Below, one piece after another: positions 36,135 to 46,093 of a stretch of DNA of 64,000 nucleotides. Both the position numbers and the translations under genes were made by a program. Where the stretch lies: the NCBI GenBank assembly GCA_963848375.1, contig CAWKDK010000001.1, forward strand, positions 62,001-126,000. Reading direction: 5' to 3'. A model generated the notes under the pieces. It was not told the DNA's origin. It saw only the letters and a list, made by a program, of their open reading frames with translations, and searched no databases. This DNA comes from JAJPJE01 sp963848375 (GTDB lineage: Bacteria; Acidobacteriota; Terriglobia; Terriglobales; Acidobacteriaceae). Positions within the stretch are counted from its first letter, which is position 1. Every line of letters starts with the position of its first letter.

Positions 36135-37013
36135 GTGGACTGGAACAGCCGACGCATCACCGAGATTCTGAGGAACGCGCTGCTCGAAGATAAAGCAACG
36201 CACGATGCCACCACCCTTGCCTGTATCGATCCGCGCCAGATCGGCCAGGCACGCGTTGCTACGAAGCAGGACTGTATTCTCTCCGGTGTGGGAGCGATCG
36301 AGCGCATCTTTCAGGTATATGCGATGCTCGAGCCTAATGTCGTCGGCCACCCGGAAGTTACGACTCATCCTGAAATTTTCGATGGCGTCCGGCTGCATAA
36401 GGGCCAGACCGTCGCGAATATCCGGCATAACGCGCGGGCGCTGCTCTCCTGCGAACGCGTGATCCTGAACCTGCTGCAGCGGTTGAGCGGAATTGCCACG
36501 ATCACGCGCCGGTTTGTGGATGCGGTAAGCGGAACTCGCGCCAAGATTCTCGACACGCGCAAGACGGTGATGGGACTGCGCATGTTGGATAAGTACGCGG
36601 TACGTTGCGGAGGCGGGCAGAATCACCGACTCGATCTTTCGGATGGCATTCTCATCAAGAACAATCACATCGCGCTCGCTGGAGGCATTGTTCCGGCACT
36701 GGAACACGCTCTGCGCAACCGCCAGGGATCGCAGATCGTCGAGATTGAAGTCCGCAATCTGCCGGAGCTGGAACTGGCGCTCGATCACGGTGCAGAGGCG
36801 ATTCTTCTCGACAACATGAGCGCCGAAGACGTGCGGCTTGCAGTGGATCGGACAACGCATCATGGGAAGAAGATTCCGCTCGAAGTCTCGGGCGGCGTGA
36901 ACTTGGAGACCGTGCGTGCTTATGCTGAAACCGGCGTGGATTTCATCTCTGTGGGCGCGCTTACGCACTCGCCACAGGCGGTCGACATGAACCTAAGGAT
37001 TCAGCCGGCGTAG
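36135..37013 (+). CDS. nadC: Nicotinate-nucleotide pyrophosphorylase (quinolinate phosphoribosyltransferase)
   Basis: Forms nicotinate mononucleotide from quinolinate and PRPP, upstream of the nadD step encoded at 6.1 kb. Conserved 'ERVILNLLQRLSGIAT', 'ILDTRKTVMGLR', 'KYAVRCGGGQNHR', 'IKNNHI', and 'LEVSGGVNLETV...GVDFISVGALTHS'. 292 residues from GTG 36135, which has an AGGA ribosome site at ideal distance. An in-frame GTG at 36072 overlaps the end of valS and crosses a hairpin-like 'gcgggcgagggcgcccgc', so the shorter start is preferred. Confidence 0.94.
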   Translation: MDWNSRRITEILRNALLEDKATHDATTLACIDPRQIGQARVATKQDCILSGVGAIERIFQVYAMLEPNVVGHPEVTTHPEIFDGVRLHKGQTVANIRHNARALLSCERVILNLLQRLSGIATITRRFVDAVSGTRAKILDTRKTVMGLRMLDKYAVRCGGGQNHRLDLSDGILIKNNHIALAGGIVPALEHALRNRQGSQIVEIEVRNLPELELALDHGAEAILLDNMSAEDVRLAVDRTTHHGKKIPLEVSGGVNLETVRAYAETGVDFISVGALTHSPQAVDMNLRIQPA

Positions 37014-37034
37014 GGCTGTTCTGCGGCGTTAGTT

Positions 37035-37074
37035 CCCACCCACGAGCCAAAGAGGGCTCGAGGGTGGGGCACCC
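37035..37074. repeat. GGGTGGGGCACCC-type palindromic repeat before birA
   Basis: CCCACCC (37035-37041) pairs with GGGTGGG (37062-37068) and CGAGCC with GGCTCG inside; then 'gcaccca'. Same family as 8331-8370. Confidence 0.7.
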
Positions 37075-37142
37075 AGTTGTCGTAAGCTCTTCCCGTTTCT
37101 GCTCCCTTGATCGATAATTCCTGCATTCAACCGAACCAGACA

Positions 37143-38159
37143 ATGCGGACTCGCGAAGCTCCGGACCACGGACTCCGGAGCGACAGCCGTCTCGGCCGCA
37201 TCATCCGCATTCTTGCGGACAACGCGACCGTTGTGGTCAGCGGCACGAAACTCGCACACGAAATTGATACCAACCGCTCCGAAGTGTGGCGACTGGTGCA
37301 GCAACTGCGCGCGTTCGGAATTGAAATCACCGGACATCCTGCAACGGGGTATCAGCTGGCGAGCGTGCCGGACCTGCTGCTGCCGGAGGCGCTGGAGCCG
37401 TCGTTGAAGGGCACGGTGTTCGCGCGCGAGATCAATCATTACTTTCGCGTGGGTTCGACCAACGTTGAAGGGATGCAGGCTGCTGCGAATGGCGCTCCCG
37501 AGGGTAGCGTCTTCATCGCAGAGGAACAGACTGCGGGACGAGGGCGCGCCGGTCACAGCTGGGTTTCGGAGCCATCCAGTGGAATTTACGTTTCGGTGAT
37601 TTTGCGCCCGCAGATTGCGCCTGCCGACGCTCTGCTGCTGTCTTTGATTGCGGGGATCGCGGCTTTCGATGCGGTAGCAGAGACAACGGGCATCCGTCCG
37701 GACATTCGGTGGCCGAATGATCTGCTGATCGGTGACAAGAAATTCTGCGGCATCCTTACAGAGATGAATGCCGAGGTAACGCGTGTGCGCTATGCCGTGG
37801 TCGGCATCGGCATCAACGTGAACCAGCGCAGCTTCCCGTCTGAACTACAGGCGATTGCGACGTCATTGCAACTCGCAGGCGGCCAGTCGTGGTCGCGCGT
37901 AGCTCTTGCCGCGGCTTTGCTGAAGGCGCTTGACTCGGAATACCGGCAGCTGGTTTCACGGGATATTGCTGAGGCACGGCGCTCGATCTACGACCGCTTC
38001 CAACAGCGATCGTCATATACACGCGGCAAACGCGTGCACGTGGATGAGAACGGTGGGTATGACGGAGTGACAGCGGGGCTCGATGAGCGCGGGTTTTTGC
38101 TGGTACAAACGAACGCGGGCATGCGAACGGTGCTGTCGGGTGACGTGCGGCCAGCATGA
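37143..38159 (+). CDS. birA: Biotin-[acetyl-CoA carboxylase] ligase with N-terminal winged helix
   Basis: Activates biotin and attaches it to carboxylase carrier proteins. The N-terminal helix-turn-helix ('VVSGTKLAHEIDTNRSEVWR') suggests it also represses biotin genes, as in group II BirA. Catalytic region: 'SVFIAEEQTAGRGRAGHSW' with the GRGRxGxxW adenylate-binding motif, 'IRWPNDLLIGDKKFCGIL', and 'VVGIGINVNQ'. A C-terminal SH3-like domain follows. 338 residues from ATG 37143; a TTG at 37107 is in frame. Overlaps no neighbour; coaX follows after 71 bases. Confidence 0.93.
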   Translation: MRTREAPDHGLRSDSRLGRIIRILADNATVVVSGTKLAHEIDTNRSEVWRLVQQLRAFGIEITGHPATGYQLASVPDLLLPEALEPSLKGTVFAREINHYFRVGSTNVEGMQAAANGAPEGSVFIAEEQTAGRGRAGHSWVSEPSSGIYVSVILRPQIAPADALLLSLIAGIAAFDAVAETTGIRPDIRWPNDLLIGDKKFCGILTEMNAEVTRVRYAVVGIGINVNQRSFPSELQAIATSLQLAGGQSWSRVALAAALLKALDSEYRQLVSRDIAEARRSIYDRFQQRSSYTRGKRVHVDENGGYDGVTAGLDERGFLLVQTNAGMRTVLSGDVRPA

Positions 38160-38230
38160 ACGAGCATGCGAATCTGAGATCTTAGAATCTTTGTGACCTT
38201 CGTGTACTTTGTGGTTAACTGAGGTTCTGA

Positions 38231-39052
38231 ATGCTTCTCGTCGTCGATGTCGGCAACACCAACACGGTTCTCGGCGTCTTCAGTGCTTCGGCGTCCGAGC
38301 AAGCCTCGCGTCTGTTGGCTCACTGGCGCGTCTCCACGATTCGCACGCAGACCGTGGATGAGTATGGCGTCCTCTTCCGCAACCTGTTTGCCGGAGCCGG
38401 TCTCGAAGTGGGGCCGTTTACAGGGATCGTAATTTCTTCGGTTGTACCTCCGCTCGATTCCACTCTGCGCGAAGTTTGCGAGAAATATTTCAAAACCAAA
38501 CCGCTGTTTATTGAGCCCGGCGTAAAGACGGGTATGCCGGTGCACTACGACAATCCGCAGGAGGTTGGCGCGGATCGCGTGGTGAACAGCGTGGCCGGAT
38601 TTGAGAAATACGGCGGGCCGTGCATTGTCGTCGACTTCGGAACAGCGACGACGTTCGATGTGGTCTCCGTTCGCGGCGAATATCTCGGTGGAGTGATTGC
38701 CCCGGGCATCGGCATCTCCGCCGAGGCGCTGTTTTCGCGCACGGCGCGCCTGCCACGCGTCGACCTGCGCAAGCCGCCGCACCTGATCGGCACAAACACC
38801 GTCAACAGCATGCAATCGGGCCTGTTCTACGGATATCTGTCGCTCGTCGACGGAATCCTCGAACGGCTGACGGCCGAAATCGGCAAAGATGTGAAGGTGG
38901 TTGCCACCGGCGGCCTGGCATCGCTGATTGGTGAGAGCTCGAGGTTCATCAAGCATGTGGACGACCTGTTGACTCTCGAAGGCCTGCAGATTATCTGGGA
39001 ACGCAACGCGACGTTCACGGCGGCTAAGCGGCGGACCTCGGTCAAACGCTAA
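38231..39052 (+). CDS. coaX: Type III pantothenate kinase
   Basis: First step of coenzyme A synthesis; the type III enzyme needs a monovalent cation and resists CoA feedback. ASKHA-fold motifs: phosphate-binding 'DVGNTNTVLGVF' at the N-terminus, 'VGADRVVNSVAGF', 'VDFGTATTFDVV', 'YLGGVIAPGI' and 'VVATGGLA'. 273 residues. panB and panC, which make its substrate, lie at 55.7-57.6 kb. A partial GTGACCTTCGTG-type repeat lies just upstream. Confidence 0.95.
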   Translation: MLLVVDVGNTNTVLGVFSASASEQASRLLAHWRVSTIRTQTVDEYGVLFRNLFAGAGLEVGPFTGIVISSVVPPLDSTLREVCEKYFKTKPLFIEPGVKTGMPVHYDNPQEVGADRVVNSVAGFEKYGGPCIVVDFGTATTFDVVSVRGEYLGGVIAPGIGISAEALFSRTARLPRVDLRKPPHLIGTNTVNSMQSGLFYGYLSLVDGILERLTAEIGKDVKVVATGGLASLIGESSRFIKHVDDLLTLEGLQIIWERNATFTAAKRRTSVKR

Positions 39053-39056
39053 ACGA

Positions 39057-39118
39057 ATACCGCAGAGGACGCGAAGGATGCCGAGAAACGCTCTGTGAAC
39101 CTCTGCGCCCTCAGCGGT
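39057..39118. repeat. CGCAGAGGACGCGAAGG inverted repeat
   Basis: 'accgcagaggacgcgaagg' and 'cctctgcgccctcagcggt' are reverse complements with about four mismatches in 19, separated by about 23 bases. It lies between coaX and the next gene and resembles 3063-3247 and 21954-22013 in design. Confidence 0.6.
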
Positions 39119-39141
39119 GAAAATGTTTTAGTCTTGTCGCA

Positions 39142-39846
39142 GTGGAAAACTACTTCAACTACTTCACTGAAATCGAAGAGCACTTCCAGCGTCGGCGCGG
39201 CTCGGGTCTGCTGCTCAATACGCTCGACTGGGCGCTGATCGAAACCTGGAAGGATGCCGGCATTCCACTTGCCGCAGTATTGCGCGGTATAGACGAAGCC
39301 TTCGATCGCTATGATGCGCGTCCGTCGAAGACGCGCAAAGTGAATAGTCTCGCTTATTGCGCGCAAGAGGTTCTATCCACTGCCGAAGAAATGAAGGAAG
39401 CCGCGGCTGGTGGCGGCGCCTCAGCGGGCACGTCGAAAGAAGCGAAGGCTGATAGCGGATTCGAAAACGCCAGTGTCGCCGATTTCCTTGCGAAGAACGC
39501 CGATGTGTTAGCGCGGGCGGCGGTGCCTGCCATTGTCCAACCCCTGGTCGCGGAGACCGCCAAGAACCTGCGCGAGATGGCCGAGGCTCTTCGCAAGGCT
39601 CCTGGTACGCGGCTCGAAGATCTCGAACGGCGACTCACGGTGATGGAGGAGAAGCTGATGGCAGCGTTGCTGGCGTCGTCCTCTGATGACGAACTGGTGG
39701 CGATTCGCGCGGAGGCCGACCGCGAGCTCGCACCGTATCGCCGCAAAATGCCGGGCTCGCAGATCGATCAGCTGCAGAAGCAATACGTCAATAAGCGCCT
39801 GCTGGAGCGCCACAGGCTGCCGCGGCTCAGCCTTTTCTACATGTAA
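39142..39846 (+). CDS. Conserved hypothetical protein
   Basis: 234 residues. The N-terminal half is compact ('YFNYFTEIEEHFQRRRGSGLL', 'LDWALIETWKDAGIPLAAVLRGIDEAFDRY'). A Gly/Ala linker follows, then a helical, probably coiled-coil C-terminal half ('LEDLERRLTVMEEKLMAALL'). No signal peptide or membrane segment. I recall similar proteins of unknown function in Acidobacteriota but cannot assign a role. Starts with GTG after the repeat; the RNA methyltransferase gene follows after 37 bases. Confidence 0.72.
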   Translation: MENYFNYFTEIEEHFQRRRGSGLLLNTLDWALIETWKDAGIPLAAVLRGIDEAFDRYDARPSKTRKVNSLAYCAQEVLSTAEEMKEAAAGGGASAGTSKEAKADSGFENASVADFLAKNADVLARAAVPAIVQPLVAETAKNLREMAEALRKAPGTRLEDLERRLTVMEEKLMAALLASSSDDELVAIRAEADRELAPYRRKMPGSQIDQLQKQYVNKRLLERHRLPRLSLFYM

Positions 39847-39883
39847 GCCCGCGCCGCCACGTCTTCTGTGTTGAAATGATTAC

Positions 39884-41215
39884 TTGGAACTGACGATTGA
39901 AAAGCTGATTTACGGGGGAGACGGGCTCGCCCGTCTACCTGCTGACTCCGAGGGTCGCCGCAAGGCGGCGTTCGTACCGCTGGTGTTGCCTGATGAAACG
40001 GTTGATGCGCGCGTCGTAGAAGAGAAGCCCGGGTTCGTTCGAGCGCAACTCGAAAAGGTGATTACGCCTTCACCGGACCGCATTGCTCCGCAGTGTCCGT
40101 ACTTCGGCGAGTGTGGCGGTTGCCACTATCAGCACACAGGTTACGAACAGCAGCTCCTTCTAAAAAAATCCATCCTGCGCGAAACGATTGAACGCATCGC
40201 CAAGGTCGAACTTCCGGAGATCAGTGCGCACGCATCGCCACCGTGGCACTACCGTAATCGCACGCGCATGCATGTCCATCATGAGCCGGCGTTCGCGATC
40301 GGCTACTACCGCATGGGATCGAGGAAGTTGCTGCCGGTGCGCGAATGCCCCATCAGTGCGGAGTTAATTGGACGTGCGTTGCTGGCAGTTTGGGATATCG
40401 GCAGCGAGATCCCCAAGGAAGTGGTAGAGGTGGAGTTCTTCTGTAGCCACGACGAGCAGCAACTGATGATCGAGCTGTGGGTGCAGGGCACGTCTTCAGA
40501 TCTCGAAAAGAAATTTCAGCCGGTTGCTGATCGGCTGCAGGCGGAGCTGCCGGAACTTGCGTCGGTGGCAGTTCTGCGACGGCCGGGAGCAAGCAAAACC
40601 TTGAACGAAGCCGTTGCGGCGCCCGAACTTGATGAGAGCAGCGGTCCCGCTGCGCTGCTTGGCGTGTTCGGGGAATCGGCGCTCACATACCAGGCGGCGG
40701 GATTCGATTATCGAGTTAGTGCCGGATCGTTTTTCCAGACGAATCGCTTTCTTGCGGAGGAACTGGTCGCGTTGGCTACAGCGGGCCGTCGCGGAAAGCT
40801 GGCTTTCGATCTTTACGCTGGCGTCGGTTTGTTTTCGTTGCCGCTGGCCAAGTCGTTTGAACAGGTAGTCGCCGTTGAAGCTTCGCCGAGTTCTTTCGAC
40901 GATCTTCGGCACAACGTTCCGGCGAATGCGTGGGCGGTGGCGAGCACAACAGAACAGTTTCTCGCGCGCAAGCACAAGCAAGCACCAGAACTCGTTGTGG
41001 TCGATCCGCCGCGAGCGGGGCTTGGGCCAAAAATCGCCAAGGCGATAGCGCGCCTAGGCGCCGGGGAGATCACTTACGTCTCCTGTGACCCGTCCACGCA
41101 GGCCCGCGATCTCAGTCCGCTGCTGAAGGCTGGATATCGAATCTCGGAAGCGCATTTGATTGATCTTTTCCCGCAGACCTACCATATTGAGTCGTTCATT
41201 CGTCTGCAGCGCTGA
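39884..41215 (+). CDS. TrmA/RlmD-family RNA (uracil-5-)-methyltransferase
   Basis: SAM-dependent m5U methyltransferase of 23S rRNA or tRNA. An N-terminal TRAM-like RNA-binding region is followed by iron-sulfur ligands 'CPYFGECGGC' plus a Cys in 'VRECPIS'. The C-terminal methyltransferase has the SAM site 'AFDLYAGVGLFSLPLA', 'VVVDPPRAGL', and the catalytic Cys in 'ITYVSCDPSTQARD'. 443 residues. The start is TTG 39884 because homology begins immediately ('ELTIEKLIYGGDGLAR'). Whether the target is U1939, U747 or tRNA U54 cannot be decided here. Confidence 0.9.
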   Translation: MELTIEKLIYGGDGLARLPADSEGRRKAAFVPLVLPDETVDARVVEEKPGFVRAQLEKVITPSPDRIAPQCPYFGECGGCHYQHTGYEQQLLLKKSILRETIERIAKVELPEISAHASPPWHYRNRTRMHVHHEPAFAIGYYRMGSRKLLPVRECPISAELIGRALLAVWDIGSEIPKEVVEVEFFCSHDEQQLMIELWVQGTSSDLEKKFQPVADRLQAELPELASVAVLRRPGASKTLNEAVAAPELDESSGPAALLGVFGESALTYQAAGFDYRVSAGSFFQTNRFLAEELVALATAGRRGKLAFDLYAGVGLFSLPLAKSFEQVVAVEASPSSFDDLRHNVPANAWAVASTTEQFLARKHKQAPELVVVDPPRAGLGPKIAKAIARLGAGEITYVSCDPSTQARDLSPLLKAGYRISEAHLIDLFPQTYHIESFIRLQR

Positions 41216-41337
41216 TTGGCTTTCGAAATGCAGATTTGCCCGATATGGGAACTTCTGGCCCGCTAATGTGCGGCCCTTTCGTGTCGGATCTTAGCTCTCG
41301 CCGGGCATAATGAAATCGCTAAAACCGAGTAGCAACT

Positions 41338-43931
41338 TTGTACTCCCTGGAAGTGAAGCCACCTAGAGCGCCGCTGTTCCTAGCGGCTCTCTTTTTTTCT
41401 GTCGGGATTCTGTTCGCCCGCTACTGCTCGCGTCCTTCCGCGTGGCTCATCGGCGCTATCGGGGGGTTTCTAGTTGCTGCCATCTTCTTCCTAACGCGCC
41501 GCCGCGAGCACATCGCGTATGGTCTCGCCCTGCTGATCGTGACCTCGCTTGGATTTCTAGCACTCGAGGCAAGTGAGTTGGCCGAAGCGGCAGCAGCCAC
41601 GGCCGCCAGTCTGGCGCGCTTCACCACAGGCGAAGAAATCACCATCACGGCGCACGTGATCAAGTCTCCGCCGAGCTTTGGCCCGGCTGCCGAGCGCACT
41701 GTAGTTGATGTGGAGACCGAGGGCCTGGAGGACGATGGCGGGGCTGCGTCGCTTCAATCGGGCATTCGGCTCTCGATTTATCGGCATGGCGGCAATGTCG
41801 AAGATGAAGACCCGGAGCAGTTCCCTCTTGTGTATGGCGACCGTGTGCGCTTTGTGGCCAAGCTGCGCGAGCCGCGCAACTTCGGCAATCCAGGGGCGTG
41901 GGATTATGCAGGATACCTGCGACAGCAGGACATCTTCGCACTCGGGTCAGCGCGCAGCGATCGAGTGGAACGCCTGCCCGGGACCTGCGGCACGCGTTAC
42001 GGTTTCTGGCGCGACCGGGCCCGCCGCAGCGTGATGAGGATGATGCATCGCCTCTGGCCCGAGCAACAAGCCGGATTGATGGACGCGATGCTCATCGGAG
42101 AGCGCGCCTTCGTCGAGCGCCCCATGTCCATCGATTTCCAGCGCTCTGGGACGTATCACATCCTGGTCGTGTCAGGGATGAATGTCGGCATACTCGCGTT
42201 CGTGATCTTCTGGACGCTGAGACGACTGAGGCTGGGCGAGACGTTTGCGTCCATCATTACCATCGTCGCTTCGCTTGGCTACGCGTACCTGTGCGATAGC
42301 GGTGCACCGATTCTTCGTTCAGTAGCGATGATCTCGCTCTACCTGATTGGCCGCTTATTCTTTCGCGATCGGTCGTCGCTGAATGTTGTGGGTGCTGCCG
42401 CACTGTTTGTACTCCTCGTCGATCCGCACGGATTGTTCGACGCCAGCTTTCAACTGACTTTCCTGTCGGTGGCGGCAATTGCCGGAATTGGCGTGCCGCT
42501 GCTGGAAAGAACAGTCGCTCCGTTACAGCAGGCATTGCGGCATTTTGAGTCGACGTCGTACGATCAGCGCCTTCGCCCGCGCCAGGCACAGTTTCGTCTC
42601 GATCTCAGATTGGTGGCCTCGCGGCTGGAGCGCATTTTTGGGAGGCGTATCGCTCGAACCATGCTGCTCGGTGTGGCGCGATTCGGTCTGGCAACGAGCG
42701 AGGTAATTGTGATCTCCGCGCTGATGCAGATCGTGTTGGCACTACCAATGGCCGCCTACTTCCATCGTGCCACGATGCTGGCATTGCCGGCCAATCTCGT
42801 CGTGGTGCCGCTGACGGAGATCATGATGCCAGCGGCGGTTGCTGCCGTCAGCATTGGGTATCTTGTCACCGATGCTCGCGCACCCAGTTGCCCTCATCGC
42901 GGGATGGACTCTTGCCGGAATAACCGGGACGGTAACGACTGTAGGCCACATGCATGGCTCGGACCTGCGCGTCGCCGATCCGCGGCTGATCGTGATAATC
43001 GCTGCGTTGCTTGCGATCGGACTGGGATTCCTGCTGGCCCGGCGGAATCTGAAAATGCTTTTCGCAGGAGCAGCGGCGATTGCGGCTTCGGCCTTCTGGA
43101 TCGTGGCCATTCCCCCAACCCCACGGGTACAGCCTAATGTCTTGGAAGTGACAGCGATCGACGTTGGCCAGGCCGACTCTACCCTGGTGATCTCGCCGAC
43201 AGGAAAGACAATCCTGATTGATGCAGCGGGGCCGCTCGGTTTTGGGCACGCTTCCGAATTTGATTTCGGCGAGAACGTAGTCTCGCCGTACCTGTGGTCT
43301 CGCGGCATCACCCACCTGGACGCGGTAGTCATCACGCACGGCCACTCGGATCACATTGGCGGTATGCATTCGATCTTCAACAATTTCAAACCGGGCGAAT
43401 TGTGGTTGGGGCCGAACACGGCTCCGCCGGTACTGAAGCCGATCATGGACCAGGCAAGAGCGCTCAATGCGGCGGTGAAAGTCTATGGCGCTGGAGATAG
43501 TTTTGATTGGAGTGGCATGCACGTGCGGGCTTTCTCGCCGCCGCGCGACTGGATGTTCTCCGAAACGCCGGAGAACAATGACTCGCTGGTCTTGCAATTT
43601 GCCTATGGAAAAACGTCGGCCCTGCTGACGGGAGATGCGCAAAAGCAGGTTGAGCCCCAGATGATTACACAAGGGCCGGCAAGTACAGTTCTCAAGGTGG
43701 CACACAACGGCAGTCTCACGTCGACGACGCAGCGATTCCTGACGGCGGTGCATCCGCAATTTGCATTTGTGTCAGCCGGTTTTCGCAACCAGTTTCATCA
43801 TCCACGCCCGGAAACGCTGGCGAAAGTTATCGGCGTCACACGTCAGCGTCTATCGCACTGACCTGATGGGCGCTGTGACCTTCTATTTAGATGGAAATCG
43901 GGTTACTGCGCGGACGGGTCCTCAGAATTGA
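41338..43931 (+). CDS. comEC: ComEC/Rec2 DNA-uptake channel (two apparent frameshifts)
   Basis: Inner-membrane channel for single-stranded DNA in natural transformation. An N-terminal membrane and OB-like region (DUF4131) is followed by the multi-helix Competence domain ('YHILVVSGMNVGILAF', 'APILRSVAMISLYLIG') and a C-terminal metallo-beta-lactamase domain ('VIDVGQADSTLV', 'VITHGHSDHIGGM'). Extra bases break the frame at TT 42863-42864 and near 43822-43826. Correcting both gives 863 residues, ending 'VYRTDLMGAVTFYLDGNRV' with the stop at 43929-43931, which overlaps the convergent neighbour by about 29 bases. Start is TTG 41338 or GTG 41353. Confidence 0.9.
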
Positions 43932-44193
43932 TCTCGCCTTCTTCAGCGGCAGATGTGCCGCCTGCACGATACTCCTCGATCAACTCGCGGGCAGCGTTGG
44001 CTTGTGAGGCAGGAACACGGAGGACCACTCCTCCAACGCCGGGTAGGATGTCCTGGGGCGCATCCAGACCTGTCTGAATCGCGTCGATTCCGGCAGACTC
44101 CAACAGTCCGCGGACAACCATCGCTTCCGACTCTTGATCGGTATCAAATACTTCGACTAATTCCTGCTGATCCGGTTGTGGTTGGCTGGCCAT
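43903..44193 (-). CDS. DUF2007-like putative signal-transducing protein
   Basis: 96 residues. 'ELVEVFDTDQESEAMVVRGLLESAGIDA' followed by 'GVVLRVPASQANAARELIEEY' matches the small ferredoxin-like DUF2007 fold, which often precedes zinc-ribbon or membrane domains but here stands alone with an acidic tail. Its 3' end overlaps the corrected end of comEC on the opposite strand. Role unknown. Confidence 0.75.
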   Translation of the reverse strand: MASQPQPDQQELVEVFDTDQESEAMVVRGLLESAGIDAIQTGLDAPQDILPGVGGVVLRVPASQANAARELIEEYRAGGTSAAEEGEINSEDPSAQ

Positions 44194-44412
44194 GGTTCCT
44201 CCAGTAACTTCGATGCATGATACTGCTTAGCGCGAAGATTTTTCGCCCGTTCACTCCGGGAGCTTCGAGCAACGAAAAATTCTCTCGGCTCCAGCTGCTT
44301 TTCGGGCAGGCAATATCCATTTCTTGTCGCGATAAGTCATGAAAGATGAATGGCTTACATCTAGCGCAACGCGTTCGGACTCGCGCTCATCCAACGAAAA
44401 CTTGAGGCCCCA

Positions 44413-44682
44413 ATGGAGAACCAGGAGACGCTGAGCGCTTACAGGAATCAAGCGGAGATCGACGAGGAGAATAAAAAGATCCGCCGATTGCAGATCATGA
44501 TGAGCATGGTGCTTTCGGTACTGAGCCAGGACCCGAACCTCACGCTCGAAGAGGCCAAGGAGTTGGTCACGAGTTCAAAGCGAGCGGCCTTGGCGATGTT
44601 TCCGGATAAGGAGCTCGCCTACGACCTGATTTATCGCCCGCGACTGCAGCGTGTGCTGAACGAGCGTTTCCGGATTCAGTAG
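44413..44682 (+). CDS. Small conserved hypothetical protein
   Basis: 89 residues, helical and charged: 'AEIDEENKKIRRLQIMMSMVLSVLSQDPNLTLEEAKELV', then 'AALAMFPDKELAYDLIYRPRLQRVL'. No signal or membrane helix. The regular amphipathic pattern and lack of low-complexity bias argue for a real gene. Family not recognised. The 219-base gap to its left contains no evident gene. Confidence 0.62.
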   Translation: MENQETLSAYRNQAEIDEENKKIRRLQIMMSMVLSVLSQDPNLTLEEAKELVTSSKRAALAMFPDKELAYDLIYRPRLQRVLNERFRIQ

Positions 44683-44729
44683 TTGAACGTGGAAGAGACT
44701 GATGCCCGATGCATGTTCCGCGAAACGAA

Positions 44730-45533
44730 CTACTGTCGGCGTTCGATCCGCTGTAATTGAAAGGTAATTGTTCCCCACAGAAATCGCCCGCGCATCTGCA
44801 CAGGAATGCGACGAGAATCGTCGCTATACCAAAGCCAAAGTTTGCCGCGGGAATTCATGGCACGTGCGTTGCTCGCAGGAGAAACTCGAATTGTCTTAAA
44901 CGTTCCCGCAGGAACCTTGACCGTCTCCCGGGCTTCGACTTTCAACTCCACGTCGACAGTCTTGTTGCCGTCGTTGATGGGGAAGCGGTACACGCCATCG
45001 TTCTTCAGGGGAAGGGATCCGGCGTAATAGATCGCGGTGAGAACATCGGTGACGCAAGCAGGAATGTCGTTCTCGACGCGCTTCGTTTCTTTTTTCTTCA
45101 GATTGCTTTCGTCGAGGATCGACTTCTTCTGCGCGTAGTCAAAGGTGATCATCGTATCGCGAGCGTGATAACCCTCTTCTGTGTGCTTGCGGATGGACTG
45201 CGAGCAGAACGTTTTCGGATCGAAAGTAGACTGAAATTGATCGTGCACCGGGTAAAGCATCGACACGAAGCCGGTTGAATTCGCGGTCGCTGAAACCGCA
45301 CCGGGGATCATGGTCAACGCAACCGTGCCACCGGTCCAGATGCGCCAGTCGGCGCTGTAAACGTAGGTCTCGTTGTAGGGGAAAGCGTAATTCGCTGGTG
45401 GCGGTTGAATCTGAACGGCAGAGCCGCTATCCGGTGGGGTCGCTCGGGCGTCATTGTGCTGCGCGGCCAATGTGGCGGCGCTCAGCAGCGTGATCAAGGT
45501 GAATGCGATGATTCCCAGACGGTGGGAGCGCAT
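44730..45533 (-). CDS. DUF3108-containing exported protein
   Basis: Signal peptide (MRSHRLGIIAFTLITLLSAA) and a beta-rich DUF3108-like domain: 'PYNETYVYSADWRIWTGGTV', 'VPAGTFKTIRVSP', 'GKLWLWYSDDSRRIPVQMRG'. Such proteins are periplasmic and resemble lipoprotein-carrier folds. 267 residues from ATG 45533, which has AGGAGA just upstream; a longer in-frame start lies inside the next gene. Follows the methyltransferase-like gene by 14 bases on the same strand. Confidence 0.8.
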   Translation of the reverse strand: MRSHRLGIIAFTLITLLSAATLAAQHNDARATPPDSGSAVQIQPPPANYAFPYNETYVYSADWRIWTGGTVALTMIPGAVSATANSTGFVSMLYPVHDQFQSTFDPKTFCSQSIRKHTEEGYHARDTMITFDYAQKKSILDESNLKKKETKRVENDIPACVTDVLTAIYYAGSLPLKNDGVYRFPINDGNKTVDVELKVEARETVKVPAGTFKTIRVSPASNARAMNSRGKLWLWYSDDSRRIPVQMRGRFLWGTITFQLQRIERRQ

Positions 45534-45547
45534 GTCTCTCCTGGCTC

Positions 45548-46093
45548 TTAGCGTTGTAACCACAACAACTTGACCACCAGCGCTCCCAGCATTGCGGCGG
45601 TGCCCAAGGCAGCATTGTACTCGCGATGCTGTAAATATAGTGCCCGCGAAAAGCTGCCCCGTGACGCTCCAGATGCGGGTCGCAATCGCGGGAACAGGCG
45701 AGGGACGCGCTCACAGTACTCGTCGAAGCCCAGAAATTGCGTACGAAGGAACTGTTCTTCCGACCGGATGACGGGAAGATAGATTGCAGTGAAGAGCACG
45801 ACACAGATCGCCACAACTATCCAACTGCGAGACGCGATGGAAAATCCGCAAGCGATAAGTATCGATCCGAGATAAAGAGGATTACGTGTGTAGGCGTAGG
45901 GTCCGGTGGTGGTCAGTTCGGCGTTCTTGCGCACGTGACCTGAGGCAGCCGCTCGCAGCCAAACGCCTCCTGCAGCCACAAAGGCGCCGACGATGATGGA
46001 GGTCCAAGTCGGATGCGCCAACCATAGAAAGAGCGCGGCGAAGATAAATCCCAGCGGCACACGAATTCGCCGCGCCACACGAGACCAGTTCAA
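45548..46093 (-). CDS. Isoprenylcysteine/phospholipid methyltransferase-family membrane protein
   Basis: 181 residues with four to five membrane segments ('LGFIFAALFLWLAHPTW', 'IIVGAFVAAGGVWLRAAA', 'WIVVAICVVLFTAIYLPVI'). The conserved core 'TTGPYAYTRNPLYLGSILIACGF' and the late 'EEQFLRTQFLGFDEYCERV' define the ICMT/PEMT superfamily of SAM-dependent membrane methyltransferases. The bacterial substrate is unknown. Overlaps the heptosyltransferase gene by four bases, so it is likely translated with the LPS genes. Confidence 0.82.
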   Translation of the reverse strand: MNWSRVARRIRVPLGFIFAALFLWLAHPTWTSIIVGAFVAAGGVWLRAAASGHVRKNAELTTTGPYAYTRNPLYLGSILIACGFSIASRSWIVVAICVVLFTAIYLPVIRSEEQFLRTQFLGFDEYCERVPRLFPRLRPASGASRGSFSRALYLQHREYNAALGTAAMLGALVVKLLWLQR

